DNA of 64,000 nucleotides from DASSKA01 sp035690905 (GCA_035690905.1 DASSKA010000009.1:1-64000), one strand, 5' to 3'; shown: positions 17,616 to 27,862, numbered from the stretch's first letter. Numbers and translations: made by a program. Notes: generated from the letters alone by a model not told the origin.

Positions 17616-18538
17616 GGCCGCGCGCGGCAGGCACCCGGATCGGCTACCTCGCCGTGCCCGGGGCCGTCCGCGCCTGGGTGGAGCAGACCCTCGGCTCCCC
17701 GGTGGTGAACACCGCTGAGCAGGTCGGCGGCATGTCGCCGGGCTGCGCGACCCGGCTGCGGTGCGCGGACGGCACCCGCGCGTTCGTGAAGGCGGTCGGC
17801 CCGGAGCTGAACGCGCTCACCCCCGGACTGTTCCGGCACGAGATCACCGTGCTGGAGCACCTCGGCCCCGACCCCCTGTGGGCTGGCCTGCTCGCGTCGT
17901 ACGACGAACCCGGCGGCTGGGTCACGCTGCTGATGGAGGACGTGGAGGGCAGGCATCCGAACCTGCGAGACCCAGCGGAGGCGGAGGTCGTCCTGGAGGC
18001 GACCGACCGGCTCGTGGACCGGCTCGCGGGGCTCGGCGAGGGCCTGGAGATCGCCCCGCTCGACCGGTCACTGGCCAGGTACGCGCAGATGTGGCCACAC
18101 CTTCACGACATCCCCCTGCCGGCCTGGGCCCGGGACGTGGCGCCGAACATGGAGGCCGCGCTGGAGGACCTCCGCCAGGCGGCGATCGGCGACCACCTGT
18201 GCAACTTCGACGTCCGCAACGACAACATGCTGCTGCGGCCCGACGGGACGCTGGTCTTCGTCGACTGGGGGATGTCCCGCGTCGGGCCGGCGTGGCTGGA
18301 CCCGCTCGTGCTCCGGCTGGAGTGGGCCGAGCTCGCGCTGTTCGACGAGCTCGTCGCCACGTCCCCGGCGCTGGCCGCTCTGGGCGACGAGCACGTCAGC
18401 TGCTTCCTGTTCGCGTTGGGCGCCTGGCTCGCCTACCGCACCGCCACCGACGACACCGGCCCGCCCGGCCTGGACGCGTTCCGCACCCTGGAGTCCGCCA
18501 GGTTCCTCGAGGGCGCTCGCCGCCGGCTGGGCGCCTGA
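17606..18538 (+). CDS. APH-fold phosphotransferase family protein (second of a tandem pair)
   Basis: A 310-aa protein of the same fold as its upstream neighbour. Both have an early aromatic/valine-rich helix ending in V-E-Q-x-L-G. The lobe lysine is in A-F-V-K-A-V; the catalytic loop reads N-F-D-V-R-N-D-N, so the histidine of the usual H-x-D is an asparagine while the catalytic aspartate and the asparagine remain, followed by F-V-D-W-G-M. Start is ATG 17606 (10-nt overlap) or GTG 17612 (GTGA overlap with the upstream stop); both imply coupling. Substrate unknown. Ends ahead of the rpsT promoter. Confidence 0.78.
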   Translation: MGVRPRAAGTRIGYLAVPGAVRAWVEQTLGSPVVNTAEQVGGMSPGCATRLRCADGTRAFVKAVGPELNALTPGLFRHEITVLEHLGPDPLWAGLLASYDEPGGWVTLLMEDVEGRHPNLRDPAEAEVVLEATDRLVDRLAGLGEGLEIAPLDRSLARYAQMWPHLHDIPLPAWARDVAPNMEAALEDLRQAAIGDHLCNFDVRNDNMLLRPDGTLVFVDWGMSRVGPAWLDPLVLRLEWAELALFDELVATSPALAALGDEHVSCFLFALGAWLAYRTATDDTGPPGLDAFRTLESARFLEGARRRLGA

Positions 18539-18546
18539 TCGCCGAT

Positions 18547-18576
18547 TTGGGCGCCCTGCGGCGCCGCTGGTATCGT
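18547..18576 (+). promoter_or_regulatory. Putative rpsT promoter
   Basis: TTGGGC (18547-18552) and TATCGT (18571-18576) are separated by 18 bp, with a TGG preceding the -10 like an extended element. It begins about 9 bp after the stop of the second kinase gene and would give a 5' leader of roughly 70 nt before rpsT. Confidence 0.55.
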
Positions 18577-18654
18577 TGCAGGTCGCGTGCCCGGACCCGT
18601 GTGCCCGGTCACGATCCCGAACCGATCCCGAGAGACACAGTCGAGGCTTGCCCC

Positions 18655-18915
18655 GTGGCGAACATCAAGTCCCAGATCAAGCGCAACCGGCAGAACGAGG
18701 CTGCGCACGAGCGCAACAAGTCGGTCAAGTCTGCGCTCAAGACGGCGATCCGCAGGTTCCGCGAGGCCGCCGACGCTGGTGACGCCGAGCAGGCCCGCGA
18801 GCTCGCCAAGGCCGCCAACCGCAGGCTGGACAAGGCCGTCTCGGCCGGCGTGATCCACAAGAACCAGGCCGCCAACAAGAAGTCGGCGGTCTCCAGGCGG
18901 GCCGCCGCGCTCTGA
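18655..18915 (+). CDS. rpsT: 30S ribosomal protein S20
   Basis: An 86-aa basic protein that binds 16S rRNA in the small subunit body. The sequence A-N-I-K-S-Q-I-K-R-N at the start, K-S-x-L-K-T-A-I-R-R-F, and the late A-G-V-I-H-K-N-Q-A-A-N-K-K-S are diagnostic. The GTG start codon, with a weak purine stretch, is as in many actinobacteria; start-codon choice is a known point of S20 control in other bacteria. It is monocistronic, followed by a strong hairpin and converging with holA. Confidence 0.97.
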   Translation: MANIKSQIKRNRQNEAAHERNKSVKSALKTAIRRFREAADAGDAEQARELAKAANRRLDKAVSAGVIHKNQAANKKSAVSRRAAAL

Positions 18916-18940
18916 CGCCGCACTCTCACAGACCCTCGGC

Positions 18941-18975
18941 AAGGCGCCGCACTCCCCTCGCGGAGGCGGCGCCTT
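18941..18975 (+). terminator. rpsT transcription terminator hairpin
   Basis: AAGGCGCCGC (18941-18950) pairs perfectly with GCGGCGCCTT (18966-18975), and the stem continues inside with CTCC/GGAG around a 6-nt loop, with one bulged A. It starts 26 bp after the rpsT stop. There is no long U run, as often in GC-rich actinobacteria. Confidence 0.75.
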
Positions 18976-18985
18976 CTGCGTGTAC

Positions 18986-19020
18986 CGGTGGTTGAGCGAA
19001 GCGAGCGTCTCGAACCACCG
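18986..19020. repeat. REP-like inverted repeat (GGTGGTTGAG ... CGAACCACC)
   Basis: CGGTGGTT (18986-18993) is mirrored by AACCACCG (19013-19020), with GAG and CTC continuing the stem inside and GCGAAGCGAGCG in the loop. It lies exactly between the convergent rpsT and holA genes, ending one base before the holA stop codon. From memory, similar GTGGTTGAG-type palindromes are dispersed in related genomes; copy number cannot be checked here. Confidence 0.65.
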
Positions 19021-19021
19021 C

Positions 19022-20005
19022 TCAGCGACCGGTGCGTGCGCCGGTCACAGTGAGCACCATCCGCTCCAGGGAGTACGACGCGTCGCTGGCCGCACCCTTG
19101 ACGTCCGCATCGGCCTGGGCGACAGCCCGGATGGCCCGGGCAAGGCCCGGCTCGTCCCAGCCCCTCGCCTGATCCCGGAGGATCCGCACCTTCCACGGCG
19201 GCACCCCTGCCTCCCGGGCCAGGTCGGCCTCCCGCAGCCCCCGCGGCGCGGACTTGTACCGGGCCAGCCCCCGCAGCCCCGAGGCGAACGCGCTGGTCAC
19301 CAGCACCGGCGCGGTGCCGCTCTCCAACGCCCAGCGCAGCTCCTCGAGCGCCGCCGCGGTGCGGCCGTAGATCGCCGCGTCGGCGACCGCGAAGCCCTTC
19401 ACCTCCGCCCGGCCGCCGAAGTACCGGCGCACCACCGCGGCGGTCAGCGGCTCCCCCGCAGCGTCGCTGCACAGCTGGTCCGCGGCGGCCGCCAGGGCCC
19501 GGAGGTCCTGACCCACCGAGGCGACCAGCAGCTCGGCGGCGTCCTCGGCGATCCGTCCCCCGTGCGAGCGCACCTCCGCGGACACGAACCGGGGGAACTC
19601 TGACGGCTTGAGCGCTGCGGACTTCACCTCGGTGACCGACTTCTGCTTGCGCAGCTTGTCCAGCAGGCCCTTGCCCTTCTGACCGCCGGAGTGCACCAGC
19701 ACCAGGCCCACATCGTCGGCCGGTGCGGCGGCGTAGTCGACCAGCCCGGCGTGCGCCTCGTCGGGCAGGTTCTCCAGCTCGCGCACCACGACGCACCGGT
19801 TGGAGGAGAACAGCGACGGCGCGGCCAGGTCCGCGAGCACGGCCATGCTCACCTGGTCGGCCGAGGTCTGGCTGACCTCCGCCTCCGCGTCGTACGACCG
19901 GACCGCGGCCAGCGCTGCGCTCACCGTCCGCTCGTTGAGCAGCTCCTCCGGCCCGGTCACCAAGATCACGTGGCCGAGGACGTCGGGCCCCTTCGGTGTC
20001 GCCAT
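19022..20005 (-). CDS. holA: DNA polymerase III subunit delta
   Basis: A 327-aa clamp-loader subunit that opens the beta sliding clamp. The opening V-I-L-V-T-G-P-E-E-L-L-N-E-R replaces the usual G-x-E-x-x-L-x-x-E motif, followed by V-V-V-R-E-L-E-N-L-P and the K-G-L-L-D-K-L-R-K-Q segment. The C-terminal collar has V-R-I-L-R-D-Q-A-R-G-W. The ATG at 20005 is preferred over a TTG nine bases upstream. It is 33 bp downstream of comEC and co-oriented, the usual comEA-comEC-holA order in actinobacteria. Confidence 0.93.
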   Translation of the reverse strand: MATPKGPDVLGHVILVTGPEELLNERTVSAALAAVRSYDAEAEVSQTSADQVSMAVLADLAAPSLFSSNRCVVVRELENLPDEAHAGLVDYAAAPADDVGLVLVHSGGQKGKGLLDKLRKQKSVTEVKSAALKPSEFPRFVSAEVRSHGGRIAEDAAELLVASVGQDLRALAAAADQLCSDAAGEPLTAAVVRRYFGGRAEVKGFAVADAAIYGRTAAALEELRWALESGTAPVLVTSAFASGLRGLARYKSAPRGLREADLAREAGVPPWKVRILRDQARGWDEPGLARAIRAVAQADADVKGAASDASYSLERMVLTVTGARTGR

Positions 20006-20038
20006 GATGCGCAAAGCCTGCCACAGCCCGCCGACAGG

Positions 20039-22360
20039 TCACTTGCGGGTGACCACCCGGAGCTGGTGGTCGCGCACCACGACCGCGACGGCGCCGTCGA
20101 GGTCGGTACGACGCACCGCCATCCCGTCCCGGTGCAGCAGCCGGACCGTGCCGGGAGCCGGGTGGCCGTAGTCGTTCACCGCCCCGACCGAGATCACCGC
20201 CAGCCGGGCGCCGAGCGAGCCGAGCAGCGCCGGGTCCTGGTACCTGCTGCCGTGGTGCGGCACCTTCAGCACGTCGACGCGCAGCCGGGGGTAGTCACGG
20301 TGCAGGATCTGCTGCGCCTCGGGCTCCATGTCCCCGCTCATCAGGATCGAGATCCCGCCCACCCGGGCCAGCAGCACCAGGCTGGCGTTGTTGGCGATGG
20401 AGCCCTCCTCGGCGTTGGCGTCGCCGTAGAGCTCCCGCGCCGGCCCGATGACCTGCCAGGTCAGGTCGCCGACCCGGTCCACCTCGCCGTACGACGGGAC
20501 GCGCAGGGGCACGTGCGCGGCGCGGACCCACCGCCCCACCTGCGCGGCTCCCTCGGGGGGCACCCGGGTCGCGGTCACGTCGACGACCCCGACCGGCCAG
20601 CCGGCGAGCACCGCCGGCAGCCCGTCGATGTGGTCGGCGTGGAAGTGGGTGAGCACCACGACCGGGATGCGCTCCACGGCCAGCCTGGTCAGGCAGCGGC
20701 TGATCAGTGGCGGGTCCGGACCGGTGTCGACGACGACGGCGGCGCCGTGGCCGGCGTTGAGCACCAGCCCGTCGCCCTGGCCGACGTCGCAGGCGACCAG
20801 CACCCAGCCGGCGGGCGGCCATCCGGGCGTCGGCAGCGGCCGGGTGACCACGACGGCCAGCAGCAGCGCGCCGCCGGCGCACCACCAGCGGTGCGCGAGC
20901 AGCCGGGGCAGGGCGAGCGCCGCGACCAGGCAGACTCCCGCCAGCGCGGCCACCGCCAGCGCGCCGGCCGACCAGTCCAGCGCCGCGGTGGGCAGCCGGG
21001 CGGTGTGCTCGGCGACGGTGACGATCCACCAGGCGAACCAGCCGGCCACCCGGCCGCAGACCAGCCCCAGCGGCGGCAGGACGAGGACCACCAGCCCGCC
21101 GACCAGGCCGAGCACCGTCGCGGGGCCCACCGCGGCGGCGACCAGCATGTTCGCCAGCACCGCGACCAGGCTGACCCGGCCGGAGATCGCCGCGATCACC
21201 GGCGTGCACACCAGCTGCGCGGCGAACGGCACCGCCACCGCCTCGGCGGCCCAGCGCGGCAGCCAGGTCATCAGCGCGTCCCGCCACGCCGGGGCCAGGA
21301 ACAGGATGCCCGCGGTGGCCAGCGTGGACAGCACGAACCCGAGCGACGTGGCCAGCCACGGGTCGAACAAGAGCAGCGCGACCACCGCCACGCCCAGCGC
21401 TCGACCGCCGCGCTGCCGGCCGTTGGAGCCCATCCCGACCAGCGCCACCGAGCCCATCGCCGCGGCGCGCAGCACGCTCGGCTGGCCCCGGGCGAGGAGG
21501 ACGAAGCCGAGGACCCCCAGCGCTCCGACCGCCACCAGGCCGCGGGCGCGGACTCCGGCCCCCCGGGCCACGATGAGCAGGAAGCCGACCAGCAGGGTCA
21601 GGTTCGTGCCGGACACCGCGGCCAGGTGGGTGAGCCCGGAGACCTGCAAGTCCTGCACGAGCTGGTCGGACATCGTGGTGTCCTCCCCGTCGACCAGCGC
21701 CGGCAGCAGGGCCCGCTCGTCCGGTCCGAGGGGTGCCGCGGCAGCGCGGATCCCGGCCCGCACTGCCGCGGCCGCGTCCAGCAGCGGCCCCGGCTCGGCA
21801 AGCACTGTCGGGGCTCTGGTCGTGGACAGCACCCCGGCGAGGTCGGCGCTGTCAGACGGTCTGAGCCGGCCCTGGAGGCGCACGCTGCTGCCCAGCGGTA
21901 CGGCGACCAGGGAGCTGTCCCCGAACACCAGCACCGGCACGCTCGTGGCTCGGAAGACCTCGCCGGCCGACACCCGTTCGGCGCGTAGCCGCAGCATGCC
22001 GAACGGGCCGTATCTTCCCTGCTTGACCACCGGGTCCGACGTGACCGTGCCGGTGACGGTGGCGAACGCCTGGTGCCGGGCGAGCACGGCCACCGGACTC
22101 GCCCGCACGGCGTGCACGTGCAGCACGGCGACCCACGCGGCCGCGGCGGCGACCATCAGCACCCCGGCCACGGCCGTCGTGCGCCCGACCACGAACCGGC
22201 GACCGCGCAGCCGCCGCCCGGTGACCAGCCAGGCACCGGCGAGCGCACCGGCCGGCAACAGCACCCCGACCAGCACCCCCTCCGGCAGCAGGAAGCCAGC
22301 GAGCGCCCCCACCCAGGCACCGGCGGCCAGCAGCACCGCCCGCAGGTCCGGGACCGTCAC
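20039..22360 (-). CDS. comEC: ComEC/Rec2-type competence channel protein
   Basis: A 773-aa polytopic membrane protein proposed to carry single-stranded DNA across the membrane. N-terminal hydrophobic segments lead into a DUF4131/OB-like region (V-T-G-T-V-T-S-D-P-V near 105), then the Competence domain with about eight membrane helices (V-S-G-T-N-L-T-L-L-V near 245; R-A-A-A-M-G). The C-terminus is a metallo-beta-lactamase-fold domain with T-H-F-H-A-D-H-I-D-G, D-V-G-Q-G-D and P-H-H-G-S. GTG at 22360 overlaps the comEA stop as GTGA. Natural competence in the organism is not implied by this alone. Confidence 0.94.
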   Translation of the reverse strand: MTVPDLRAVLLAAGAWVGALAGFLLPEGVLVGVLLPAGALAGAWLVTGRRLRGRRFVVGRTTAVAGVLMVAAAAAWVAVLHVHAVRASPVAVLARHQAFATVTGTVTSDPVVKQGRYGPFGMLRLRAERVSAGEVFRATSVPVLVFGDSSLVAVPLGSSVRLQGRLRPSDSADLAGVLSTTRAPTVLAEPGPLLDAAAAVRAGIRAAAAPLGPDERALLPALVDGEDTTMSDQLVQDLQVSGLTHLAAVSGTNLTLLVGFLLIVARGAGVRARGLVAVGALGVLGFVLLARGQPSVLRAAAMGSVALVGMGSNGRQRGGRALGVAVVALLLFDPWLATSLGFVLSTLATAGILFLAPAWRDALMTWLPRWAAEAVAVPFAAQLVCTPVIAAISGRVSLVAVLANMLVAAAVGPATVLGLVGGLVVLVLPPLGLVCGRVAGWFAWWIVTVAEHTARLPTAALDWSAGALAVAALAGVCLVAALALPRLLAHRWWCAGGALLLAVVVTRPLPTPGWPPAGWVLVACDVGQGDGLVLNAGHGAAVVVDTGPDPPLISRCLTRLAVERIPVVVLTHFHADHIDGLPAVLAGWPVGVVDVTATRVPPEGAAQVGRWVRAAHVPLRVPSYGEVDRVGDLTWQVIGPARELYGDANAEEGSIANNASLVLLARVGGISILMSGDMEPEAQQILHRDYPRLRVDVLKVPHHGSRYQDPALLGSLGARLAVISVGAVNDYGHPAPGTVRLLHRDGMAVRRTDLDGAVAVVVRDHQLRVVTRK

Positions 22361-23289
22361 AGCGTCACGAACGGCGCGATTTCCGCCAGCGTGGCGTCCC
22401 CGATCCCGGACACCTCGAGCAGCTGGTCCACCGCGGTGAACGGGCCGTGCGCGCTCCGCCATTTGAGGATCGCGTCCGCGGTGACCGGTCCGACCCCGGG
22501 CAGCGACTCGAGCTCCGGCTCGGTCGCGCTGTTCAGGTTCACCATTCGGGTGGTCGCCGCGGCGCCGGGCACGGAGGCGGCCGGGGCCGCCACCCCGGCA
22601 GGCGGCGGCAGCCCGACCAGCACCTGCTCTCCGTCCACCAGCGGGCGCGCGAGGTTCAGCGCCCTCAGGTCCACCTGGCGGCGCGCTCCCCCGGCCGCCT
22701 GCAGCGCGTCGACCACGCGCGACCCCGCCGGCAGCGTGACGATGCCCGGATGACGGACCTTGCCGGCCACGTCGACGACCAGCCGGCTCGGCGACGGCAC
22801 CGGGGCGGCCGCCGGGGTGACCAGCGCGGCCGGTTGCCGGACGGTCCTGGCCGGATGGTGCACCGGCCTGGAGCTGGGCACGGCAGTGCCCGCCGGGTCG
22901 GCCCGCAGCACGAACCACGCGCTGGCACCGAGCGCGGCCGCGACCAGCAGCGCCACCACGGTCAGGTGGGACGCGCCGAGCTGCACCCGCCCCTGCAGCG
23001 TCGGAGGCAGCCGGTCGTGCAGCCAGCCGCCGACCCGGTCGGCCGGCCGCGTGGCGCGTCGGGCGTGCCGGCCGGCAACGACGAGCGCTGCCGATGGCGG
23101 CGCTGAGCCCAGCCGGCCGGGCTCACCGTCCCCGGTCGGGCCGCCGGGCTCCGACCCTCCCCGCGATGGACGTGGCGCGGAGGGGGTCCCCGATCCGGAC
23201 CGGAGCCCGGCGAGCTCGGCGCTGAGCAGCTCCAACCGTCGCCGAGTCATCTCGGCGACGTCGTCGCTGGCTGGGTTGCGGGAGCGCAT
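22357..23289 (-). CDS. comEA: ComEA-type DNA-binding competence protein
   Basis: A 310-aa protein. A long low-complexity N-terminus (about 100 residues) precedes one membrane helix (L-T-V-V-A-L-L-V-A-A-A-L-G, about residues 108-125). The outside part has a SLBB-like domain (V-V-D-V-A-G-K-V-R-H-P-G-I-V-T-L-P-A-G-S-R-V) and a C-terminal double helix-hairpin-helix (N-L-N-S-A-T, L-E-S-L-P-G-V-G-P-V-T-A, I-L, L-L-E-V-S-G-I-G-D). This is the standard receptor for double-stranded DNA that hands it to ComEC. First gene of comEA-comEC-holA; its ribosome site is weak. Confidence 0.94.
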   Translation of the reverse strand: MRSRNPASDDVAEMTRRRLELLSAELAGLRSGSGTPSAPRPSRGGSEPGGPTGDGEPGRLGSAPPSAALVVAGRHARRATRPADRVGGWLHDRLPPTLQGRVQLGASHLTVVALLVAAALGASAWFVLRADPAGTAVPSSRPVHHPARTVRQPAALVTPAAAPVPSPSRLVVDVAGKVRHPGIVTLPAGSRVVDALQAAGGARRQVDLRALNLARPLVDGEQVLVGLPPPAGVAAPAASVPGAAATTRMVNLNSATEPELESLPGVGPVTADAILKWRSAHGPFTAVDQLLEVSGIGDATLAEIAPFVTL

Positions 23290-23384
23290 GCGCCGAACCT
23301 AGGAGCCGCCGCACGGAGCCGGAAGGACCTCTTTCTCGGCTGTGGACAACCCGCCCGGCACGGCCGGCTGTGGACCTTGCCGGG

Positions 23385-24245
23385 TCAGCGAGGAGCGATG
23401 ACGACGGCGACCATCCCGGGCCCGGCGTGCGCGCCGATCACCGGTCCGACCTCGACCGAGAGCACCTGCCGGCCGCCCAGGTTCTCGGCGAGCCGCTCGC
23501 GCAGCCGCTCGGCCAACCGGTCTGCCTGCTCGGGGTTGGCCAGGTGCGCCACGGCGACGTCCACCTGCTCCGCGTCGGCGGCAGCGATCGCCAGATCACC
23601 CAGCCGGGTGAGCGCGCGCGCCGAGGTGCGCACCTTCTCGAGCGTGTCGACGCGCCCGTCGCTCACGGTGAGCAGCGGCTTGACGGCCAGTGCCGATCCG
23701 AGCAGCGCGGCGGCGGCGCCGATGCGCCCGCCCCGGTGCAGGTACTCCAGCGTGTCGACGTAGAACAACGACGTGGTCGCCGCCGCCCGGGTAGCGGCGG
23801 CCTCCGCGGCGTGCTCCGCCGAGCCGCCGCCGTCGAGGACGTCGGCTGCGGTGACCACCGCGAAGCCGACGCCCATGCCCACCTGCCGGGTGTCCACGAC
23901 GTGCACCGGCACCGGTGCCTCGCGGGCCGCCGCGCGCGCCGACTCGTAGGTGCCGCTGAGCTCACCGCTCAGGTGGATCGAGACGATCTGCACGGCCCCC
24001 TCGGCGGCCACCTTCCGGTACGTCTCGGCGAAGGCGGACGGCGTCGGCCGCGAGGTGCGAACACGGGTCCGGGCGCGCAGCGCCTCGGCGATCCGCTGGG
24101 GTGTCGCCGGGCCGTCCGCCCCTTCGTCGTACGACGTGTCGCCGACCACCACCTGGAGCGGCACCACCGTGATCCCACGCTCGGCGACCGTCTCGCGCGG
24201 CAGCGACGCGACCGAGTCGGTGACGAGAGCGACCGGCCGGGACAT
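23385..24245 (-). CDS. DegV family protein (fatty-acid-binding EDD domain)
   Basis: A 286-aa DegV/EDD-fold protein: V-A-L-V-T-D-S-V-A-S-L-P at the start, I-V-S-I-H-L-S-G-E-L-S-G-T-Y-E-S-A in the middle and F-Y-V-D-T-L-E-Y-L-H-R-G-G-R-I-G later, all hallmark segments. In Firmicutes the family presents fatty acids to a kinase (FakB); no FakA partner is adjacent here. The ATG at 24245 fits the family N-terminus; an earlier frame to 24278 does not. It lies 95 bp upstream of comEA in the same direction. Confidence 0.92.
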   Translation of the reverse strand: MSRPVALVTDSVASLPRETVAERGITVVPLQVVVGDTSYDEGADGPATPQRIAEALRARTRVRTSRPTPSAFAETYRKVAAEGAVQIVSIHLSGELSGTYESARAAAREAPVPVHVVDTRQVGMGVGFAVVTAADVLDGGGSAEHAAEAAATRAAATTSLFYVDTLEYLHRGGRIGAAAALLGSALAVKPLLTVSDGRVDTLEKVRTSARALTRLGDLAIAAADAEQVDVAVAHLANPEQADRLAERLRERLAENLGGRQVLSVEVGPVIGAHAGPGMVAVVIAPR

Positions 24246-24298
24246 GGACCGAAGGCTACCGGGCATGCTGAAGGGCAACTCTCGACGAAGGAGATCAG

Positions 24299-24943
24299 AT
24301 GCGCGTGGTGATCGCAGGCGGACATGGCAAGGTCGCGCTCCGGCTCGAGCGCCGTCTCACGGACGCCGGTGACCAGGCGGTCGGCGTGGTCCGCAATCCC
24401 GACCACGTGGCCGAGGTGCAGGCGACCGGTGCGGAGGCGGTGGTCCTCGACCTGGAGCACGCAGACGTGGACGCGCTCGCCGAGGTGGTGCGCGGCGCCG
24501 ACGCCGTGGTGTTCGCAGCCGGTGGTGGGCCGAGCAGTGGCGCGGCGCGCAAGGAGACCGTGGACAAGGGCGCGGCGCTGCTGCTCGCGGATGCCGCGGA
24601 GCAGGCCGGAGTGCGCCGCTACCTGATGATCTCCTCCATGGGCACCGACCGGGCCGACCCGGACAGCGACGACATCTTCTCGGTCTACCTCCGAGCCAAG
24701 AAGGCCGCCGACGACGACCTGCGTTCCCGCGACCTCGACGCGACGATCGTGCACCCCGGCCGGCTGACCGACGATCCCGGCACCGGACGGGTCCGGGTCG
24801 GCAGGCTGGAGCGCGGTGAGGTGACCCGCGAGGACGTGGCCGCGGTGCTGGTGGCCGCCCTGCACGACGCCCGCACAGTCGGTAAGGACTTCGACCTGCT
24901 CGGCGGCGACCAGCCGATCGCGGAGGCGCTCGCCTCGCTCTGA
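24299..24943 (+). CDS. NAD(P)-binding SDR-like protein (NmrA/atypical short-chain)
   Basis: A 214-aa atypical short-chain dehydrogenase: M-R-V-V-I-A-G-G-H-G-K-V-A gives the nucleotide loop, V-V-F-A-A-G-G-G follows, then S-S-M-G-T and H-P-G-R-L-T-D-D-P-G-T-G. The tyrosine/lysine pair of true dehydrogenases is not clear, which suggests a YwnB/NmrA-like role in redox sensing or sugar epimerisation. GAAGGAGATCAG precedes the ATG, one of the best ribosome sites in the window. Divergent from degV (53 bp); its 3' side runs into the 29-bp repeat array. Confidence 0.88.
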   Translation: MRVVIAGGHGKVALRLERRLTDAGDQAVGVVRNPDHVAEVQATGAEAVVLDLEHADVDALAEVVRGADAVVFAAGGGPSSGAARKETVDKGAALLLADAAEQAGVRRYLMISSMGTDRADPDSDDIFSVYLRAKKAADDDLRSRDLDATIVHPGRLTDDPGTGRVRVGRLERGEVTREDVAAVLVAALHDARTVGKDFDLLGGDQPIAEALASL

Positions 24944-24971
24944 TCCGCTGCCGCGGCGTCGCCGGGCCGTC

Positions 24972-25071
24972 GTACTCCCCATGGGGTGGCCCGGGCCGCC
25001 GTACTCCCCATGGGGTGGCCCGGGCCGTCGTACTCCCCATGGGGCGACCCCGACCGCCGTACTCCCCATGG
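24972..25071. repeat. Four tandem copies of a 29-bp repeat containing CCCCATGG
   Basis: The core GTACTCCCCATGG occurs at 24972, 25001, 25030 and 25059, an exact 29-bp period. The first two copies also share the full palindrome CCCCATGGGG and the linker TGGCCCGGGCCG; the third and fourth diverge downstream of the core. The array lies between convergent genes and directly before a long hairpin. Because 29 is not a multiple of three, it is not a protein repeat. Confidence 0.85.
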
Positions 25072-25074
25072 AAA

Positions 25075-25116
25075 AGGGAAGCCTCCCACGGTGCATTCAC
25101 CATGGGAGGCTTCCCT
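25075..25116. terminator. Long hairpin, probable bidirectional terminator
   Basis: AGGGAAGCCTCCCA (25075-25088) pairs perfectly with TGGGAGGCTTCCCT (25103-25116). After one mismatch the stem continues with GGTG/CACC around a CATT tetraloop. It lies between the convergent SDR-like gene and leuS, downstream of both stop codons. Confidence 0.75.
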
Positions 25117-25117
25117 C

Positions 25118-25135
25118 TACCAGGGCACCCTGGTA
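25118..25135. terminator. Second hairpin before leuS stop
   Basis: TACCAGGG (25118-25125) and CCCTGGTA (25128-25135) form a perfect 8-bp inverted repeat with a 2-base centre, directly after the long hairpin and 16 bp from the end of leuS. On the leuS strand it would be the first hairpin after the stop codon. Confidence 0.55.
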
Positions 25136-25150
25136 AAGAGCCCGAGGCGC

Positions 25151-27679
<2,529 letters not shown>

Positions 27680-27757
27680 CGCGGTTCCTTCTGTGCTGAT
27701 CCCTTGGGGGTTCACTCTCGCGGTCATCGGGGTCTGCTCCTGTCGTGGCTGGGGCAC

Positions 27758-27783
27758 AAAAAAACCCCTCGGGCAGAGGGGTT
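27758..27783 (-). terminator. Intrinsic terminator in the leuS leader (attenuator)
   Basis: On the minus strand AACCCCTC (27783-27776) and GAGGGGTT (27770-27763) form an 8-bp stem with a 5-nt loop, followed by an unbroken run of U (template A 27758-27764). It lies 80 bp before the leuS start codon and just after the leucine leader peptide. It is the only terminator with a long U run that I see in this window, which argues for a regulatory role. Confidence 0.85.
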
Positions 27784-27816
27784 GCCGCGTCGACGTCAAG
27801 TCTTGGTCAACGCGGC
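27784..27816 (-). promoter_or_regulatory. Leader stem adjacent to leuS attenuator
   Basis: GCCGCGTTGAC (27816-27806) can pair with GTCGACGCGGC (27794-27784) over 11 positions with one G-U pair. The left arm covers the last codons and the stop of the leader peptide, so a translating or stalled ribosome would control its formation. A competing antiterminator pairing was not resolved by eye. Confidence 0.5.
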
Positions 27817-27842
27817 CGGCCAAGAAGCAGAGCCTTGCGCAT
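27807..27842 (-). CDS. Leucine-rich leader peptide of leuS (11 aa)
   Basis: The short ORF reads M-R-K-A-L-L-L-G-R-P-R and stops 24 nt before the attenuator hairpin. Three consecutive leucine codons (CTG, CTT, CTT) sit in its middle; CTT is rare in this GC-rich genome, as expected for a sensor of charged tRNA-Leu. The ribosome site is weak. Classical attenuators of leuS have been predicted in some Streptomyces, so the arrangement has precedent. Ribosome stalling at low leucyl-tRNA would favour read-through into leuS. Confidence 0.7.
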   Translation of the reverse strand: MRKALLLGRPR

Positions 27843-27862
27843 GCGCACATGGTACCGCAGCG

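Noticed and set aside
19691..21988. Plus-strand frame of 765 codons opposite comEC
   Set aside because: His/Arg/Gln-rich antisense product without any motif; comEC on the other strand has clear domains.
20039..22918. Longer comEC start at 22918
   Set aside because: The upstream part is the antisense-frame reading of comEA; GTG 22360 with GTGA overlap gives the family N-terminus.
24972..25071. Tandem repeats as a CRISPR array
   Set aside because: The 29-bp units are contiguous with no variable spacers, and no cas genes are present.
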